This document shows positions 41,256 to 51,511 of a DNA stretch of 64,000 nt, one piece after another. Source of the stretch: Phymatolithon calcareum (lineage: Eukaryota; Rhodophyta; Florideophyceae; Hapalidiales). How positions within the stretch are numbered: position 1 is the first letter of the stretch; each line of letters starts with the position of its first letter. The DNA is taken from the NCBI GenBank assembly GCA_977006965.1, contig OZ345352.1, positions 310,001-374,000 of the forward strand, given 5' to 3'. Under the pieces are notes generated by a model that was not told the origin of the DNA, did not search any database, and was given only the letters and a program-made list of their open reading frames with translations. Position numbers and translations under genes: made by a program.

Positions 41256-41438
41256 TCAAGCGACAAGTACTCTTGATCTGTAGACTCTTCCACAGGAATC
41301 TCTGAGCCTTCCACCAGCCCTTCTGCATATCCTATTCCTGTTGCAGGCGTCAGTGTAGCAGCATATCTTGGCCGACGCGGATGACACAAATATGACGAAC
41401 ACGAGCATCAAAGAGAAGATAATATTACTGGAAGCCAT
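41256..41438 (-). CDS. Small putative secreted Cys-rich protein
   Basis: A 60-residue minus frame starts MASSNIIFSLMLVFVIFVSS followed by ASA, a textbook signal peptide (polar start, hydrophobic core, AxA-type cleavage site). The mature part is about 37 residues with five cysteines (KICCYTDACNRNRICRRAGG, then DSCGRVYRSR) and a net basic charge. This is the layout of secreted antimicrobial-type or structural peptides, but no family is recognised and the odd cysteine count is unusual. Another minus frame (41165-41389) overlaps its 3' half, so a frameshift toward a longer acidic protein is possible. It lies 170 bp outside the Copia 5' LTR. Confidence 0.4.
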   Translation of the reverse strand: MASSNIIFSLMLVFVIFVSSASAKICCYTDACNRNRICRRAGGRLRDSCGRVYRSRVLVA

Positions 41439-42099
41439 GGAAAATGATGTAGTTTGTCGGTTTTTTCGGAGCAGCTCAAACTGGAAACCTTCCTTAAGAT
41501 GCTTAAGTCTCCTTTCTTGCCGAACTGGAAAAGCTCTCTACACGTAAGGCCAATGACAAAGTCATTGCTGTCGGCCATCGAATTTGCGGCAGGCTTGCTC
41601 TAAAATTTGTAGACCCAGTTTATATGGTCTTGGAACCTACGCCGACAAGGGCGTGACTGAATACGAGTCCCTTCTAGGTTGTCCTGATTATATTAGCATC
41701 AGGTGTTTACTTCCGTGTCACAACAGAGCTTGAACTGTGTTGCGCTACAACGCTCTTTATGTAGAAGTCAGGATTCTGCGGTTCGTCGAAGACCAGCTGA
41801 CCAGTCCTTGGGAGCAACATCTTTGTAATGCATTGCAGCATAATGCTAACGCATTACTATTTTGTTTGACTATCGCTATTTGCAATACGTAATGAGCCGC
41901 CAGAAAGCCAAGGACGGAACATCTATTGTATCGTACTTAACGGCGCTAGTGAGACAATAACGTAGACGAACTATAGTTTTTGACTGTAATCTCTGCTTCG
42001 ATACCGCAAACCGCTCGTCGAGGGTGCACACTAACGAAGTTTGCGCTCTCTTCAGTCCCTCGTCGCAATGACCTCGGACCGAGCCTGTCATCCTCCAAA
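41439..42099. other. No supported gene; possible hAT-like 5' end
   Basis: GTAATGCATTGCAGC near 41826 and a nearby CGCATTAC have inverted counterparts near 42595-42605 (TATTGCATTACC), which may be decayed ends of the element holding the hAT-type remnant. Too weak to draw limits. Confidence 0.3.
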
Positions 42100-42515
42100 A
42101 TGACTCAGAAACCGAAACTTCAGCTCGTGGTCAAAGCGCTGATGTCGAGAAAGGATGATACCGTGAAGACCATTGCTTCTCGGAAAGCCGGCCAGCCTTC
42201 TAAGCCGAACACGTCATGCTTTGTCGTGGGAGTAACTGCAAAAACTCCTCAGCGCTAATGTCGTTTCCGAAGGGCCGTGGCTGGGGTATCCCGTATTCAC
42301 ACCTGCTGTCTTGCGTCGCGGGCGGCGATGAAGAGCAGTTGTTTCGAATCCACCGCGCATCTATCGCCGACAACGCGAATTTCGACGGTGGTCAGAGTAT
42401 TTTAACGTACTTTGAAACTACTCTGTCGTCTATATCTCGCGAAAAGGCGATGTTTCGGTACCTTGACGTCATCATTTCGCTCTCGTTGCCTATATCGTAC
42501 GTCGAAAATGCTTGA
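42100..42515 (+). pseudogene. hAT-type transposase N-terminus (BED zinc finger), second remnant
   Basis: Plus frame 1 (to 42258) reads MTQKPKLQLVVKALMSRKDD, then PSKPNTSCF. A frame change near 42216 continues GSNCKNSSALM, KGRGWGIPYSHLLSCVAGGD, EEQLFRI and, further on, FRYLDVIISLSLPISYVENA (stop at 42513-42515). The cysteine pair followed by PYSHLLSC has the same layout as the finger of the hAT element at 16345-16612 (NPYNHLKSC). The following SLPISYVEN segment matches the linker after BED fingers in this transposase type. The DDE core is absent. The two remnants are only distantly similar, so they represent different families. Confidence 0.55.
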
Positions 42516-43365
42516 ACGACTTGGCGAGGATGCCGAACAGCAAATTCTGATAGACTTATGATAGAAGTCGCGCACCTAATCATTTAGAATGATCCCTATT
42601 GCATTACCTGTTGGCGAAGTTGATGCTGATGTATTATGTTGCCAACTTCGACTTGAAGCTCCAATAAATTGAAACATAATGTTCCCAAGGCCTGCAGCTG
42701 ACATCAATCCAGATACTCTGTACCCCATGATTATGTGCTTTTCCTAGATCATGTTGGCCATAAGCTTCAAGTACTTTATGCAACCTGTTCATATCTCGTT
42801 GCTCCAGGTCTCTAATCGTACGGCTCTTAATTAGCACATTTCTCGCGCGCTCAAGCTGTCTTCTCTCTCCCCAGGTACTTCCTTACCATTGTTCTATGAC
42901 GATCTCTTCTTCGATTCTCTCGCCGCAAGATTTACTAGCGTGAGGACGACATTTCTATACTCTGTTTCGTGTCGTAACTCTCGGATGCAAGATTTCACAG
43001 CCTTGTTCTCTTTCACCTTCATATACTTCGTCCTGTACTTAGTCTCTTGCTTCGAGAAAACGGTAAGCTGTACGACTTCAACCCTTGGGGGGATGTTCTA
43101 TCTAGAGACTACTTTTGGCTAAGGTAATTGTTTTACCTTGCGTTATGCTGTTTATTACTTAAGTCTAGACTAGCCCTGGCATTTAGTTTCACCATCGATT
43201 AAAGATGAAGTAAACGAGCCTCTTGATTCCACACCGCAGTCAGCAACTGTGAAGCGCGCTTACGGGATATATCCATAGTGACCTTTGGGATATCTTATTC
43301 TATACTTTGTCCTCGCCGTCGATGACACTAGAGATCGATTATCAGTGCAAACGTCCAAAAAGAAC
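42516..43365. other. No supported gene
   Basis: Short frames only (42634-42837 minus, 42889-43122 plus with a hydrophobic stretch). None matches a known family. Confidence 0.4.
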
Positions 43366-43419
43366 CCTTTTCGAAAGATAAATAAGCATCAATTGATGCT
43401 TATTTATCTTTCGAAAAGG
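43366..43419. repeat. Perfect 54-bp palindrome (first of three)
   Basis: CCTTTTCGAAAGATAAATAA plus GCATCAA is followed without spacer by its exact reverse complement, centred between 43392 and 43393. All 27 base pairs match. Confidence 0.95.
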
Positions 43420-43456
43420 ATGACGTACCGCATATTTAAATATGCGGTACGTCATC
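43419..43456. repeat. Perfect 38-bp palindrome (second of three)
   Basis: GATGACGTACCGCATATTT and its exact reverse complement, no spacer. It shares one base with the first palindrome. It contains TGACGTA and TACGTCA, half-sites of CRE/bZIP type, but no gene start is near enough to argue for regulation. Confidence 0.95.
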
Positions 43457-43468
43457 AGTGTATGCCAG

Positions 43469-43523
43469 AAAAATAATTTTACCAAAAGCGGCCATCATGG
43501 CCGCTTTTGGAAAAATTATTTTT
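43469..43523. repeat. 55-bp near-perfect palindrome (third of three)
   Basis: 27-bp arms around a single central C at 43496, with one mismatch (43481/43511). The core is CCAAAAGCGGCCAT and the outer part AAAAATAATTTT. It lies 12 bp after the second palindrome and overlaps the start of the frame at 43507. Confidence 0.95.
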
Positions 43524-43866
43524 TACAGATGAGTTTAGTACAAGGTGGGAGGCTTTGAAAGCGCTTAAAATCAAACAATCAAATATCCTCTTCTCTAGCG
43601 CGAGCGAGAAAATTCGGAAGGGTATAATTGCGACAGCATCCCGGTACATCACTGAGCGGAAGGCTGCCGGAAGAAACATTAACCAGTTTTGGACAGAAGT
43701 TGCCGGTGTGGCCGTCGCGTCCTGTCTGGTCCATGTTTCCGGAATCCAGCGGTCATTACTGATCAACTTGAATCGACATTCTGAACACCACCAAACCGCC
43801 CCTCAAAAGCCGATAGTCATGGCTTGCGGTGGAACCCCAGCAGAGGAAATTCTCGAAGTATCTTAG
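43507..43866 (+). CDS. Unknown ORF, 119 codons
   Basis: An open frame starting at a TTG inside the third palindrome (no ATG near the start) and ending at 43864-43866. It contains FSTRWEALKALKIKQSNILF, ASRYITERKAAGRNINQFW and VAGVAVASCLVHVSGIQRSL. The composition looks coding (mixed helices), but I recognise no family, and the palindromes probably removed the true 5' end. The stop is followed by the R1-type flank TATTGTAAACGTGGCTTGG. Confidence 0.3.
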   Translation: MEKLFFTDEFSTRWEALKALKIKQSNILFSSASEKIRKGIIATASRYITERKAAGRNINQFWTEVAGVAVASCLVHVSGIQRSLLINLNRHSEHHQTAPQKPIVMACGGTPAEEILEVS

Positions 43867-43897
43867 CGTATTGTAAACGTGGCTTGGTACCGAACTA

Positions 43898-46173
43898 CAG
43901 TAATGACCACAATTAGTGCGGACCGCACTAATTAGGAACATGTAAATCCGAGCTGGAACCAACAATTAGTGCGGACCGCACTAATCAGGAACCTGATATA
44001 CTATTTAGGAACCCGCACTAATAGTTGTGACCAACAATTAGTGTGCCAGGTTTATAGAAACACTATTCTAGCCAGCAAGACGAGAGATAAGAAAGGAAAG
44101 TACTTATTTGTATTAAAAGTTGACCGAGTGAATACATTACAGATCTTGCTATGCGTTCGCGAACTGCTCTCCAAGATCTGGTACTGGGTCCCCTTCGAAA
44201 TGCAGTTTATGCTCACGGACCATCTCTTGCAACTCTCTTATCAACTGCGACGCTTTCCACGCCCCGTTTTCAATACCGAGACCGCATTGGAGCATTGCTT
44301 TTCTGGCCATGGTCATTCCGTTCGTGTCTTTGATATTGTTAACTTCTCGAATAACATCAGCAGCCAGCCGCAAGAAATAAGCCTTCCCTGGATTTCTCAA
44401 GGCTCCTGAGTTTCTTCTATCCTGCCAGCCCGAGTTCGTGAAACCATCTGGTTTAATTTTCGCTTCTCCCACTTATCACTCCAAACAGACTTGATTTTGG
44501 ATTTCGGTCAGTAACAGCAGACGGAGGAGAACTTAGCGGCAAGGCCGGGACGTGTGATGTGAGGTCATGGCTAGGAATAGACGTGGATCGAGGGGTATGT
44601 TCGTGATTGCATGAATCGTCGTTCTTCTCTCCGTCTTGATCTACATGAAGGGGTACATGTGAATTGGAGAGCACAACCCCTAGAATAGGAAGAAGTGTAT
44701 CCTCCAGATCGCCGTCAATGTCCGAGCATACATAGATAAAGAGTAGAATTTTCCACTGCCTTGTCATTGTATTTCCGGGTTATTTACCCAAGAACTCAAA
44801 TACAGCAGTGGAGTATTCGGGAACTCTGTCTTTTTTTCTGGGATAGTCGTTTCTGGATTGTTCTTGTCGAAGCCCATACGCCAAAGGCGGCTTTTCAGAG
44901 CAATGAGCTCGTTTTTCTTCGTCTTCCAGCATACCGTGAAGGATGGAAAAATAGTTTCTTTTATATGTGTCTAAATCTTATAACGGAGGGAAAGCTCCCA
45001 TTTTGTTGATCCAACGAAGTGCGCGTTCAAACGAAACACCGGTAAACACGCCATCTGCAAGACATTCTATATCAAACTTATTCTTAGAGTAGTTCTTATG
45101 AAGCAGGAGAAAGAGAGCTTGCTGTCGCCCTAACCGGACAGACGAGGCGTCGTCCCTGAAAAAAAATCATCTGCAGTCGAATAACACAGATGAAAGCCGT
45201 ATCTTGTATAGCGCGCCCACATCTCCATTCGTTAATATGCATCAACGCCATGTTAAAACAAATACGAAATCCATGCGATTGCAAATGGGAATGCGGGTGA
45301 GAAGAAAGGAAAGCCCTGCTGAGCGATGACTTGGCCGTAGCGACGCGAATGAGCTTTCAGCGCTTGCGGTGGACCGGCGTCAGGTATCGCTCTTTAAATG
45401 TCTTTTCAAATCGCTATTGTTCTTGCAAAAAGTCATTAATAGTACGCCACTGACATATTGTATGCATCTCTTGCACAGAAAAGGACGAAACTGGAGTTAT
45501 GTTTTAACTAAGAGCGAAAGAAGAAATATTTCAACAGCAGATGGTTTGAGACGGGAGTTATGTTTTCTTGAGACGTGACACAAGCTACTGCAGATGAAGT
45601 GCTGATAGCACTATCACAGCAGAGATAAACGTGCTTTTTTTCATTTCCGGGTAATTTATGCATCTCGAATGCAGCACTTTACAGAGATTTATTAAGACAA
45701 CCTTACAAAATGTAAAAACGATTGAAATGTGTACAGAGAGCTACTGTAGTGCCTTACATATCCTGGGAATACAGTTGCTGCTCAGATATCCAGCACGGTG
45801 CTGGATACCTGAGCTCCTGGCAGCACTATACTCCGCACCCCATTTCCAGCGCCCCCTTGCAGTGAGTAAATGAAATTCCATGGAAGCAGACACCCAGCCA
45901 TGCTCAGCACATAAAGAGAAGCCCGTTCCAATGAATCTGAGGAGACTTTCCAAGCTACTGTCAGGTGGACAGTAGTACGTGGAAGATTTCAAGGTGAAAA
46001 CAGCGCATGAGAATGAAATAACCTTTCCAAAAAAAATATTTTAGAGACCCTAATTAGTGCATCCACGCTAACAAAAAGAGGAGACAACAATTAGTGCGGC
46101 CCACACTAATTTGGAACGTACTAATTAGGAACCCGCACTATTTAGGAATCCGCAGTAATTGTGGTCGTTACTG
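43898..46173 (-). mobile_element. pogo/Tigger-like Tc1-mariner element
   Basis: A 2276-bp element. Left end CAGTAATGACCACAATTAG(TGCGG) and right end CAGTAACGACCACAATTAC(TGCGG, complement) match at 22 of 24 positions. TA dinucleotides flank both ends (43896-43897 and 46174-46175), the target duplication of Tc1/mariner elements. Sub-terminal copies of ATTAGTGCGG with its complement form short palindromes at both ends. The flanks, joined at TA, restore the R1 3' flank (CCGAAC joined to GCGGTTAAATG), as in the copy near 6285-6310. A minus-strand transposase remnant lies inside. The MITE at 59575-60024 has related ends. Confidence 0.8.
44149..44767 (-). pseudogene. Transposase C-terminal remnant in pogo-like element
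   Basis: Two minus-strand frames (44453-44767 and 44149-44472) joined by a frame change. The first is serine/proline-rich, possibly a disordered linker. The second contains KAYFLRLAADVIREVNNIKD, MTMARKAMLQCGL and WKASQLIRELQEMVREH, a helical C-terminal segment of the kind that follows the DDE domain in pogo/Tigger-type transposases. The catalytic DDE residues and the N-terminal helix-turn-helix are not visible, so the element is non-autonomous or decayed. The remaining 1.4 kb (44770-46170) carries only short frames. Confidence 0.4.
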
Positions 46174-48733
46174 TAGCGGTTAAATGGGACATTGGTCGCT
46201 ACTCATTCTTAATCTGTGTGGTTCAAGATAATGTTAATCGACAATCCGTATATCGAAAGCAGCTGTGAAAATCCAGAAGGGCATGGCAACGATACTGTTC
46301 GGAAAGTGGCAGCGCGGCACTAGACAAAACTAATGAAAATGTCCCAAAAAGAGCCATGGGAGTTTCGCTAACAGCACCTGCTCGGGAAGCTTAGGCGAAG
46401 ATTAAGCAAGATAATGGAGGAAACCGAAGAAACGGGACCAGATCTCGAAACTCTCAACTGCACACGGAAAGAACTGTAAAGAAGCTGCACTGTAGAGAAA
46501 TTGGTCCCATGGCATTGGAGGATATCCGCTTCTGGACTTCTTTAAATAGAACCCATCTCGAAATTATGCCTTACGCTGCATTGAGGTCAAGGACTGCGGT
46601 ATAGTTGCTTCTTTGTTTCGTTCCCATTTCAAGCCTTAACATAGTTCTTTCTCAATTTCTTGTTCTTCTTCTCTCTGTCCCTTTTCTTTATTACAATGCA
46701 TGGTGCTTTGCAGTCGTGATTTTGGGTTACGTTTTGTCGCAATGTTGAGAGTGCAAGGTATTCACTCCGAGGTATGCTGAATCAAAATATATAGATGCGC
46801 GAATATAGTCGTGAGCCTGTTCTTATTTAATAATATTTGTTACTATAATTACTGTGGAGGTATGAATCCGCGACGTGGTATAAGACTGTACAAGGGGGGA
46901 ATTGTATCTTCTTATTCTAGAAGCCTTCAATGCCGGTACCCGCCAACACCAGAGCAGCTTCGCTTCTTAGGAAGTAATTTTATTTTAAAAAAGCGGAAAG
47001 GTTTTCCTTGCGCCTCCTTCGACATAAAAAGTGCCTTGAAGAGACAGAAGATTACCCTGGAGTACAGGAGGACATATTGGAAGCAATGAAGGATATTAAG
47101 TGTCTAAATGAATTTAACAACTTGAAAAAGTCGTCCAGCAAGCGTAGCAGGGAGCCGTGTCGAAGAAGAATCGACAAAGAGAAACAATCGAAGTATGGTC
47201 ACAGGAACAAAATGGGAGGTCAGTGGCAATCCCCATTGAGTCGAACAAGCTTTAGTGGATTATTTGCTTAAGGGAGAGGACAAAACGTCTGAGATGCCTA
47301 AGGCTGATATTACATAGAGCGCCACTGTGGAGAAAATCAATTCTGTGTTATTACTTTGGTATCACAGCGGTAATTGAACTTGTTAAGCTCCAACGCATTC
47401 TATCATTAGTATGGATGCGCCCGGATGTTGAATATGAGTCCAAAGGACTCACTACTGTAGTGCACTTGTTGGTAGGGAAATACGAATCAGGGGAAGGACC
47501 AAAACTCAGGAACATGCTCGCAAAAGACGCTCAATTTTGCAAGACAAGCTTCGGCAGAGTAGATCCGCGCTGAGGTGTGGGATCTAGGCGGAACTACGTG
47601 AGCAGGAACCAAGATTGGTCTTTCCCCAAAAAAAGCAAGTATCAAAGAAGAAAGAACCATTAAGGATGAATCAAAAAGCAAGACCAAGATCCAACAAAAA
47701 AAGGATCGGCGATAAAGCAGATAAGCTAGAAAGGTACCGGTTAGCCTTCAATTGGGACACATGGTACCTTCTCAATAAAATGAACTTAATTACGATGTAC
47801 GAATCAACAAGGTCATGAGCGAACAGACTACGTTACAACAGAAAACCGTTCGAAATACGACCCTGTTGCTCCAGGGTGAGACTTTGGGGAGCTTTCATAT
47901 AAATCTTTACATATCATCATTTGCACATTGGTCAATTGCTGGAATGTATAGATGAACAGCAAAAGGTGTAGATCTGCAGTCCCATTCTCGGCGCCATCCA
48001 TTAGTACTAATTGTAGACTGCGAGATGCGAGTTGCGAATTATAAAAAGCCGCATTAGCATTGTGGCTATATACTGTAGAAACTAAGCATGAATTTGGCAG
48101 CGCAGGCAGCTCCTTCCCGTTCTGCATGCGCTATCCCATGCGTGCCATCATCTCCAACGTGAATGTGAAAAGTAGCTACACTACATAGTAATGCACCAGA
48201 TCTACGAGCACCCATGTAGCTCATTCAGTATTTAAAAATACTGTTTTGCTTTTATCAAAAATTTCTCTAATTTCTACCCGTTCCACCCAACAACAGATCT
48301 CCGTCTAACGCAAGGCCCTCTGCAATCCCATGCATTCCCTCGCGAAAAGCACCACAACCACATCTTTATCCATCGCCTTCCGGAAGAGACTTCAAATCTC
48401 CCGCTGCGGCCGTGTGCCCGAACCAACATTCAAAATTTGCACAATCTCTACCACTGTAAACACATCCAAGAAGACCGAAGAAGCACTGGACCAGCTACTC
48501 TTCTTTACCAGTGCCTTTTACGATGACATGGAATGGAAAAACAAAGGATAAGAATTGCGAGCTCGAATTGCCGTTGAGCGCATAGTGGACTCTAAGCTTT
48601 TCCCACATCCGTCTGATGTGGGTTTTTGCAGCTAGGGCCACGATATACAAGATTGCGGAAGAAGCATATATGAATGCTATACTATGCTACAAGGCTGTAG
48701 CAACTGAAACGCATCTCCCTTACAGTCTAAAGA
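46174..48733. other. Mostly unclassified; Lys/Arg-rich ORF at 47008-47271
   Basis: 46174 onward is the interrupted R1-flank copy. Overlapping plus frames at 46811-47089 and 47008-47271 hold a charged segment (EDYPGVQEDILEAMKDIKCL, then KKSSSKRSREPCRRR) that could be a gene scrap. GGGGAGCTTTCATATAAATC near 47886 resembles the motif near 1305. 48625-48740 repeats blocks seen at 26675-26790. No family recognised. Confidence 0.3.
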
Positions 48734-48807
48734 GTGTTACTGAGAGCGTTTAATAAATACTACTTTAAAAAAACTGTAACACACACCCAACCATCACATC
48801 TCCATCA

Positions 48808-49637
48808 ATGCATCACAACCTCCCATCACCGACCATGCCCGCAGCTTCATCGCCCCGGTCTGCCCGCGCGCCACCCCGCTCCGCCGCCCGTGCGCCACAC
48901 CCGTGTGCAGCGCCTCTCAACTTCCCGTCACCGGAGCCGTACGCACTCTCTCCCTCCGGCGCGCGACCGGGCTTCTCCTCTCTGTGCGGCAGCCAAGCGC
49001 CCCTCTCGCGCACCGCTCCGCCGCGTCCGACTTCGCCTCCGAAATATCCGCCATCTGCATCTCCCTTCAGACGCCGGACGCCATGCCCCTCCTGCGCGCC
49101 CTGCGCGCCCTGCACGCCCTGCACGCCAACTTCCCGCATATACATCTCGGTCCTGGCGCCGTCTTCGATCTCCCCCTCGCAGCGCTTAGCACACGAATCC
49201 GGCGTCGACTTCACCACCAGCCTTGCATTCGACGCCGGCTAGTTTCAGCCTGTGACGCGGCAGAAGTTCCGCATTTCCCTGCCGCTGCCACGCCGTCCGA
49301 GATGAATGCTGCGCACACGGCCGGTGCACAACTTGTGAAATTATTTCCCGTGCGTGCAATTGGCGGTGTGGAGTTCGTGCGTGCTGTCGCGAGGGCGCTG
49401 CCATATGTCAATGTACTGTCGGCTAGCGGCGTTCCATTGGATGAATTGACAGACTATCTACAGCTTCCCAATTTTGCCGCTGGAGTCATGTCGAGCCAAA
49501 TTCTCGCACCGGCGGCTAGTGGCGGCTCGCATAGCGTGCGACAACAAGCGGAGAAGTGGGTATCCGTTGCAGCGCGGCAACGTCCCGTGGAGTCAGTGCA
49601 GTATTCTGGCGGCGGGGTGACGCCGAAACGAGGATGA
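48808..49637 (+). pseudogene. KDPG/KHG aldolase-like gene with frame breaks
   Basis: The frame 48903-49637 (mod 3) matches class I 2-keto-3-deoxy-6-phosphogluconate aldolases, (beta/alpha)8 enzymes of the Entner-Doudoroff route that release pyruvate. Seen: ICISLQTPDAM (about 51-61), LGPGAVFDL, ATPSEMNAAHTAGAQLVKLFPV with the Schiff-base lysine K146, then GGVEFVRAVARALPYVNVLS. Between about 49190 and 49240 the proper sequence (LAHESGVDFTTSLAFDAG) is in another frame, so two opposite frameshifts flank that stretch. The catalytic Glu and the Arg of the usual EVTLRT strand are replaced here (CISLQT). No in-frame ATG precedes 48903; an ATG at 48835 is in the other frame. Strikingly GC-rich compared with its surroundings. 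Confidence 0.65.
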
Positions 49638-49697
49638 GGATCCAGGGTTTTTAACGCAGCAAGCGGATTGCCTTGAAGTGAGGCTTGAGCTCCTCAC

Positions 49698-49940
49698 GTG
49701 TCCCAGGTCTCGATGCTAATGCAGTCACCAAATTTTCAGTCTACTCCTTCCATAGCGCGCATCGCACTCCGGGCTTCTGCAGAGTGTCCGCGGCATTCTG
49801 CAGCGCTTCGCCAGACTTGGAGGCCAGCACGAGAGTCGTCATTTGCCCGGTTGTGCGTGGCGCAGCTTATGCAGTGGCATGAGCACACGGAGTCTCGGGA
49901 TGTGTTGAGGCAACGGTGGCGTGGTACCTTGTGCCACTAG
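49698..49940 (+). CDS. Unknown ORF after the aldolase
   Basis: An 80-codon frame (CPRHSAALRQTWRPARESSF, then CVAQLMQWHEHTESRDVLRQ) in the same GC-rich block. Composition is plausible for a small basic helical protein, but no family is recognised and the opposite strand is also open. It begins 60 bp after the aldolase stop. Confidence 0.2.
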   Translation: MSQVSMLMQSPNFQSTPSIARIALRASAECPRHSAALRQTWRPARESSFARLCVAQLMQWHEHTESRDVLRQRWRGTLCH

Positions 49941-50540
49941 AGCGCCCATGCCCCACCCTACATCTGTGCGCACCAAGAGGTACTGCATGAGGTCGGCAGT
50001 GGCAGGCGGTGTGGATGTTATGGTTGGATTTGAAGACATCGCGTGCGGATTTGTCGTGGGGAGCGCAGCAGACGGGATATCGTAGCAGGGGCAAGAAAGG
50101 TCGATGCGTGGTGCAGGGCGGACGAGCGCGCGCAATCGGATCAGATGTCTGTTCAACGTGCAGCCCCGCCGTAGTTAGCATGTTCAACTGAGAGAGACAC
50201 TTCAGTGTGCAACAGGAGCGAATGCGAAGGCCTGTCGATGCCTCGCGGCCGCACCGTATCGCGTCACGCATTCCATAGGTGGCTCTCCCACGTTGTTCAT
50301 AGCACGTATCTGACTATCGTCTGTAGCTCCAGAGTTGTTCATACTAATGCCCATTTAGGAAAATCTCCAAGTTTGTTGTAGCTCTTTTCTGGCAAGCATG
50401 AACTTTGCTTAGGTAACCCCTTGTACTTAAGAACTTCACTTTTTCCGCGGCTTTGTGTTCCATGTCATATAGTTTTCGTCTACCCACTCCGTGGCTATGT
50501 CCACTAGCCTTTGTAACCCTTTCGCATGCTTGTCCTGTAG
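49941..50540. other. No supported gene
   Basis: The minus frame 49867-50271 is long (134 codons) but lies in GC-rich DNA and shows no motif. 50280-50540 may be LINE 3' sequence on the minus strand. Confidence 0.3.
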
Positions 50541-51180
50541 AAGCACATCATCCGAAAACAACTGAACTGGCTGCTATGAGACAGCTCCTGTGACTTTTCG
50601 AGTGGCTTCGGCAAACGTAAAGGAAAGGGCTTACTGGGGACCCTTGTGGAACACCTCTGTCAATAATGCGCCCTGTTTTTGTTTCTTCTCCTACGGATGT
50701 GATCCAGGACGGCTTCAGCAAGTAGGCTACCATCCGAATAATTTGCATCGGCAATTTGGAGGTTTGACTCTCCATGGGGATGTCCATTGGTACACTATCA
50801 TAGGCTGCAGTTAGGTCGAGAACTGCAACATAAGGATGCCAAATTTTCATAGTATTGTTTGCCCGGAGTATAGTCAGATACGCTCTCTTATCCCTCCGGA
50901 AACCAAGTTGTTTCTTGTTGAAGCGGTAGTGAACGCTAATGTAAGAGTCGAGTGCTGAGTCAACAATCTTCCTGACTTCGCTTAGTTAGTAAATGGGTCG
51001 ACAGTTTGCCGCAATGTGCGTTGGTCCTTTCTTGTATAAGGGAATAAATGTCTTTGCGAAGACTTTGACAAGCAACCTCTCTCCCAATTGAAGATTGCTA
51101 CACCATGGCATATAAAATGAAATAGAACTCTATTTAAAAGCCCAACAGATTTCCGAAGATATGAATAAGGCTTCCTCAAG
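50541..51180 (-). pseudogene. LINE (non-LTR) reverse transcriptase, N-terminal half
   Basis: Read on the minus strand from about 51080: KTFIPLYKKGPTHIAANCRP (a stop follows near 51000), SEVRKIVDSALDSYISVHY, KKQLGFRRDKRAYLTIL. The palm then follows: VAVLDLTAAYDSVP with the first catalytic Asp, IDRGVPQGSPVSPFLY. This is the fingers-palm part of a non-LTR RT and is complementary to the fragment at 24409-25379, which starts at GSPLSP. A frame change and stops are present. The FADD box is missing beyond about 50560. 51080-51180 is a less certain extension. Confidence 0.75.
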
Positions 51181-51192
51181 TGCTACCTACCA

Positions 51193-51506
51193 TTGTGTAG
51201 CTCACGAAAACCTACCGCCAGAAACGAAGATGGAACACTTAGGATCTCAGATAATACTATCTCAGTTGCGGAAGTCCTGTATAGACATAAAATGTATGAT
51301 CTCTCGGCAGGCCTTTCATGTTTGTCCACTCTATTGGATATATCCATGGTGATCTTTCTGGAGTGCGAGTTTTACCGCGAGCCACGCGCACACTGCCTCT
51401 TCCATCGCACGAGGCGGATATGTTGGAACATTTCATGGCAGTGGAACAACAGCAAGGGACGTCGAACACTTACCGGAGACAACACGTCGCTAAGATTTTA
51501 GCATAA
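51193..51506 (+). pseudogene. Protein-kinase-like fragment
   Basis: The plus frame reads VAEVLYRHKMYDLSAGLS and, after a frame change near 51315, FVHSIGYIHGDLSGVRVL. The pattern matches the helix before the catalytic loop and the catalytic loop of protein kinases, where GYIHGDLSGxxVL stands for the HRDLKxxN motif (HGD variant). The asparagine that should follow is Arg here (GVRVL), and neither the glycine loop nor DFG is seen. A short tail (DMLEHFMAVEQQQG) ends at 51506, just before the R3 repeat. Likely a dead fragment. Confidence 0.4.
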
Positions 51507-51511
51507 GAAGT

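Noticed and set aside
43419-43456. bZIP/CRE-type regulatory site (TGACGTA and TACGTCA)
   Set aside because: The half-sites are part of a longer perfect palindrome and no promoter or gene start is identifiable nearby.
48734-49189. Pro/Arg-rich 151-codon frame
   Set aside because: Shadow frame of the GC-rich aldolase-like gene; low-complexity composition results from GC bias.
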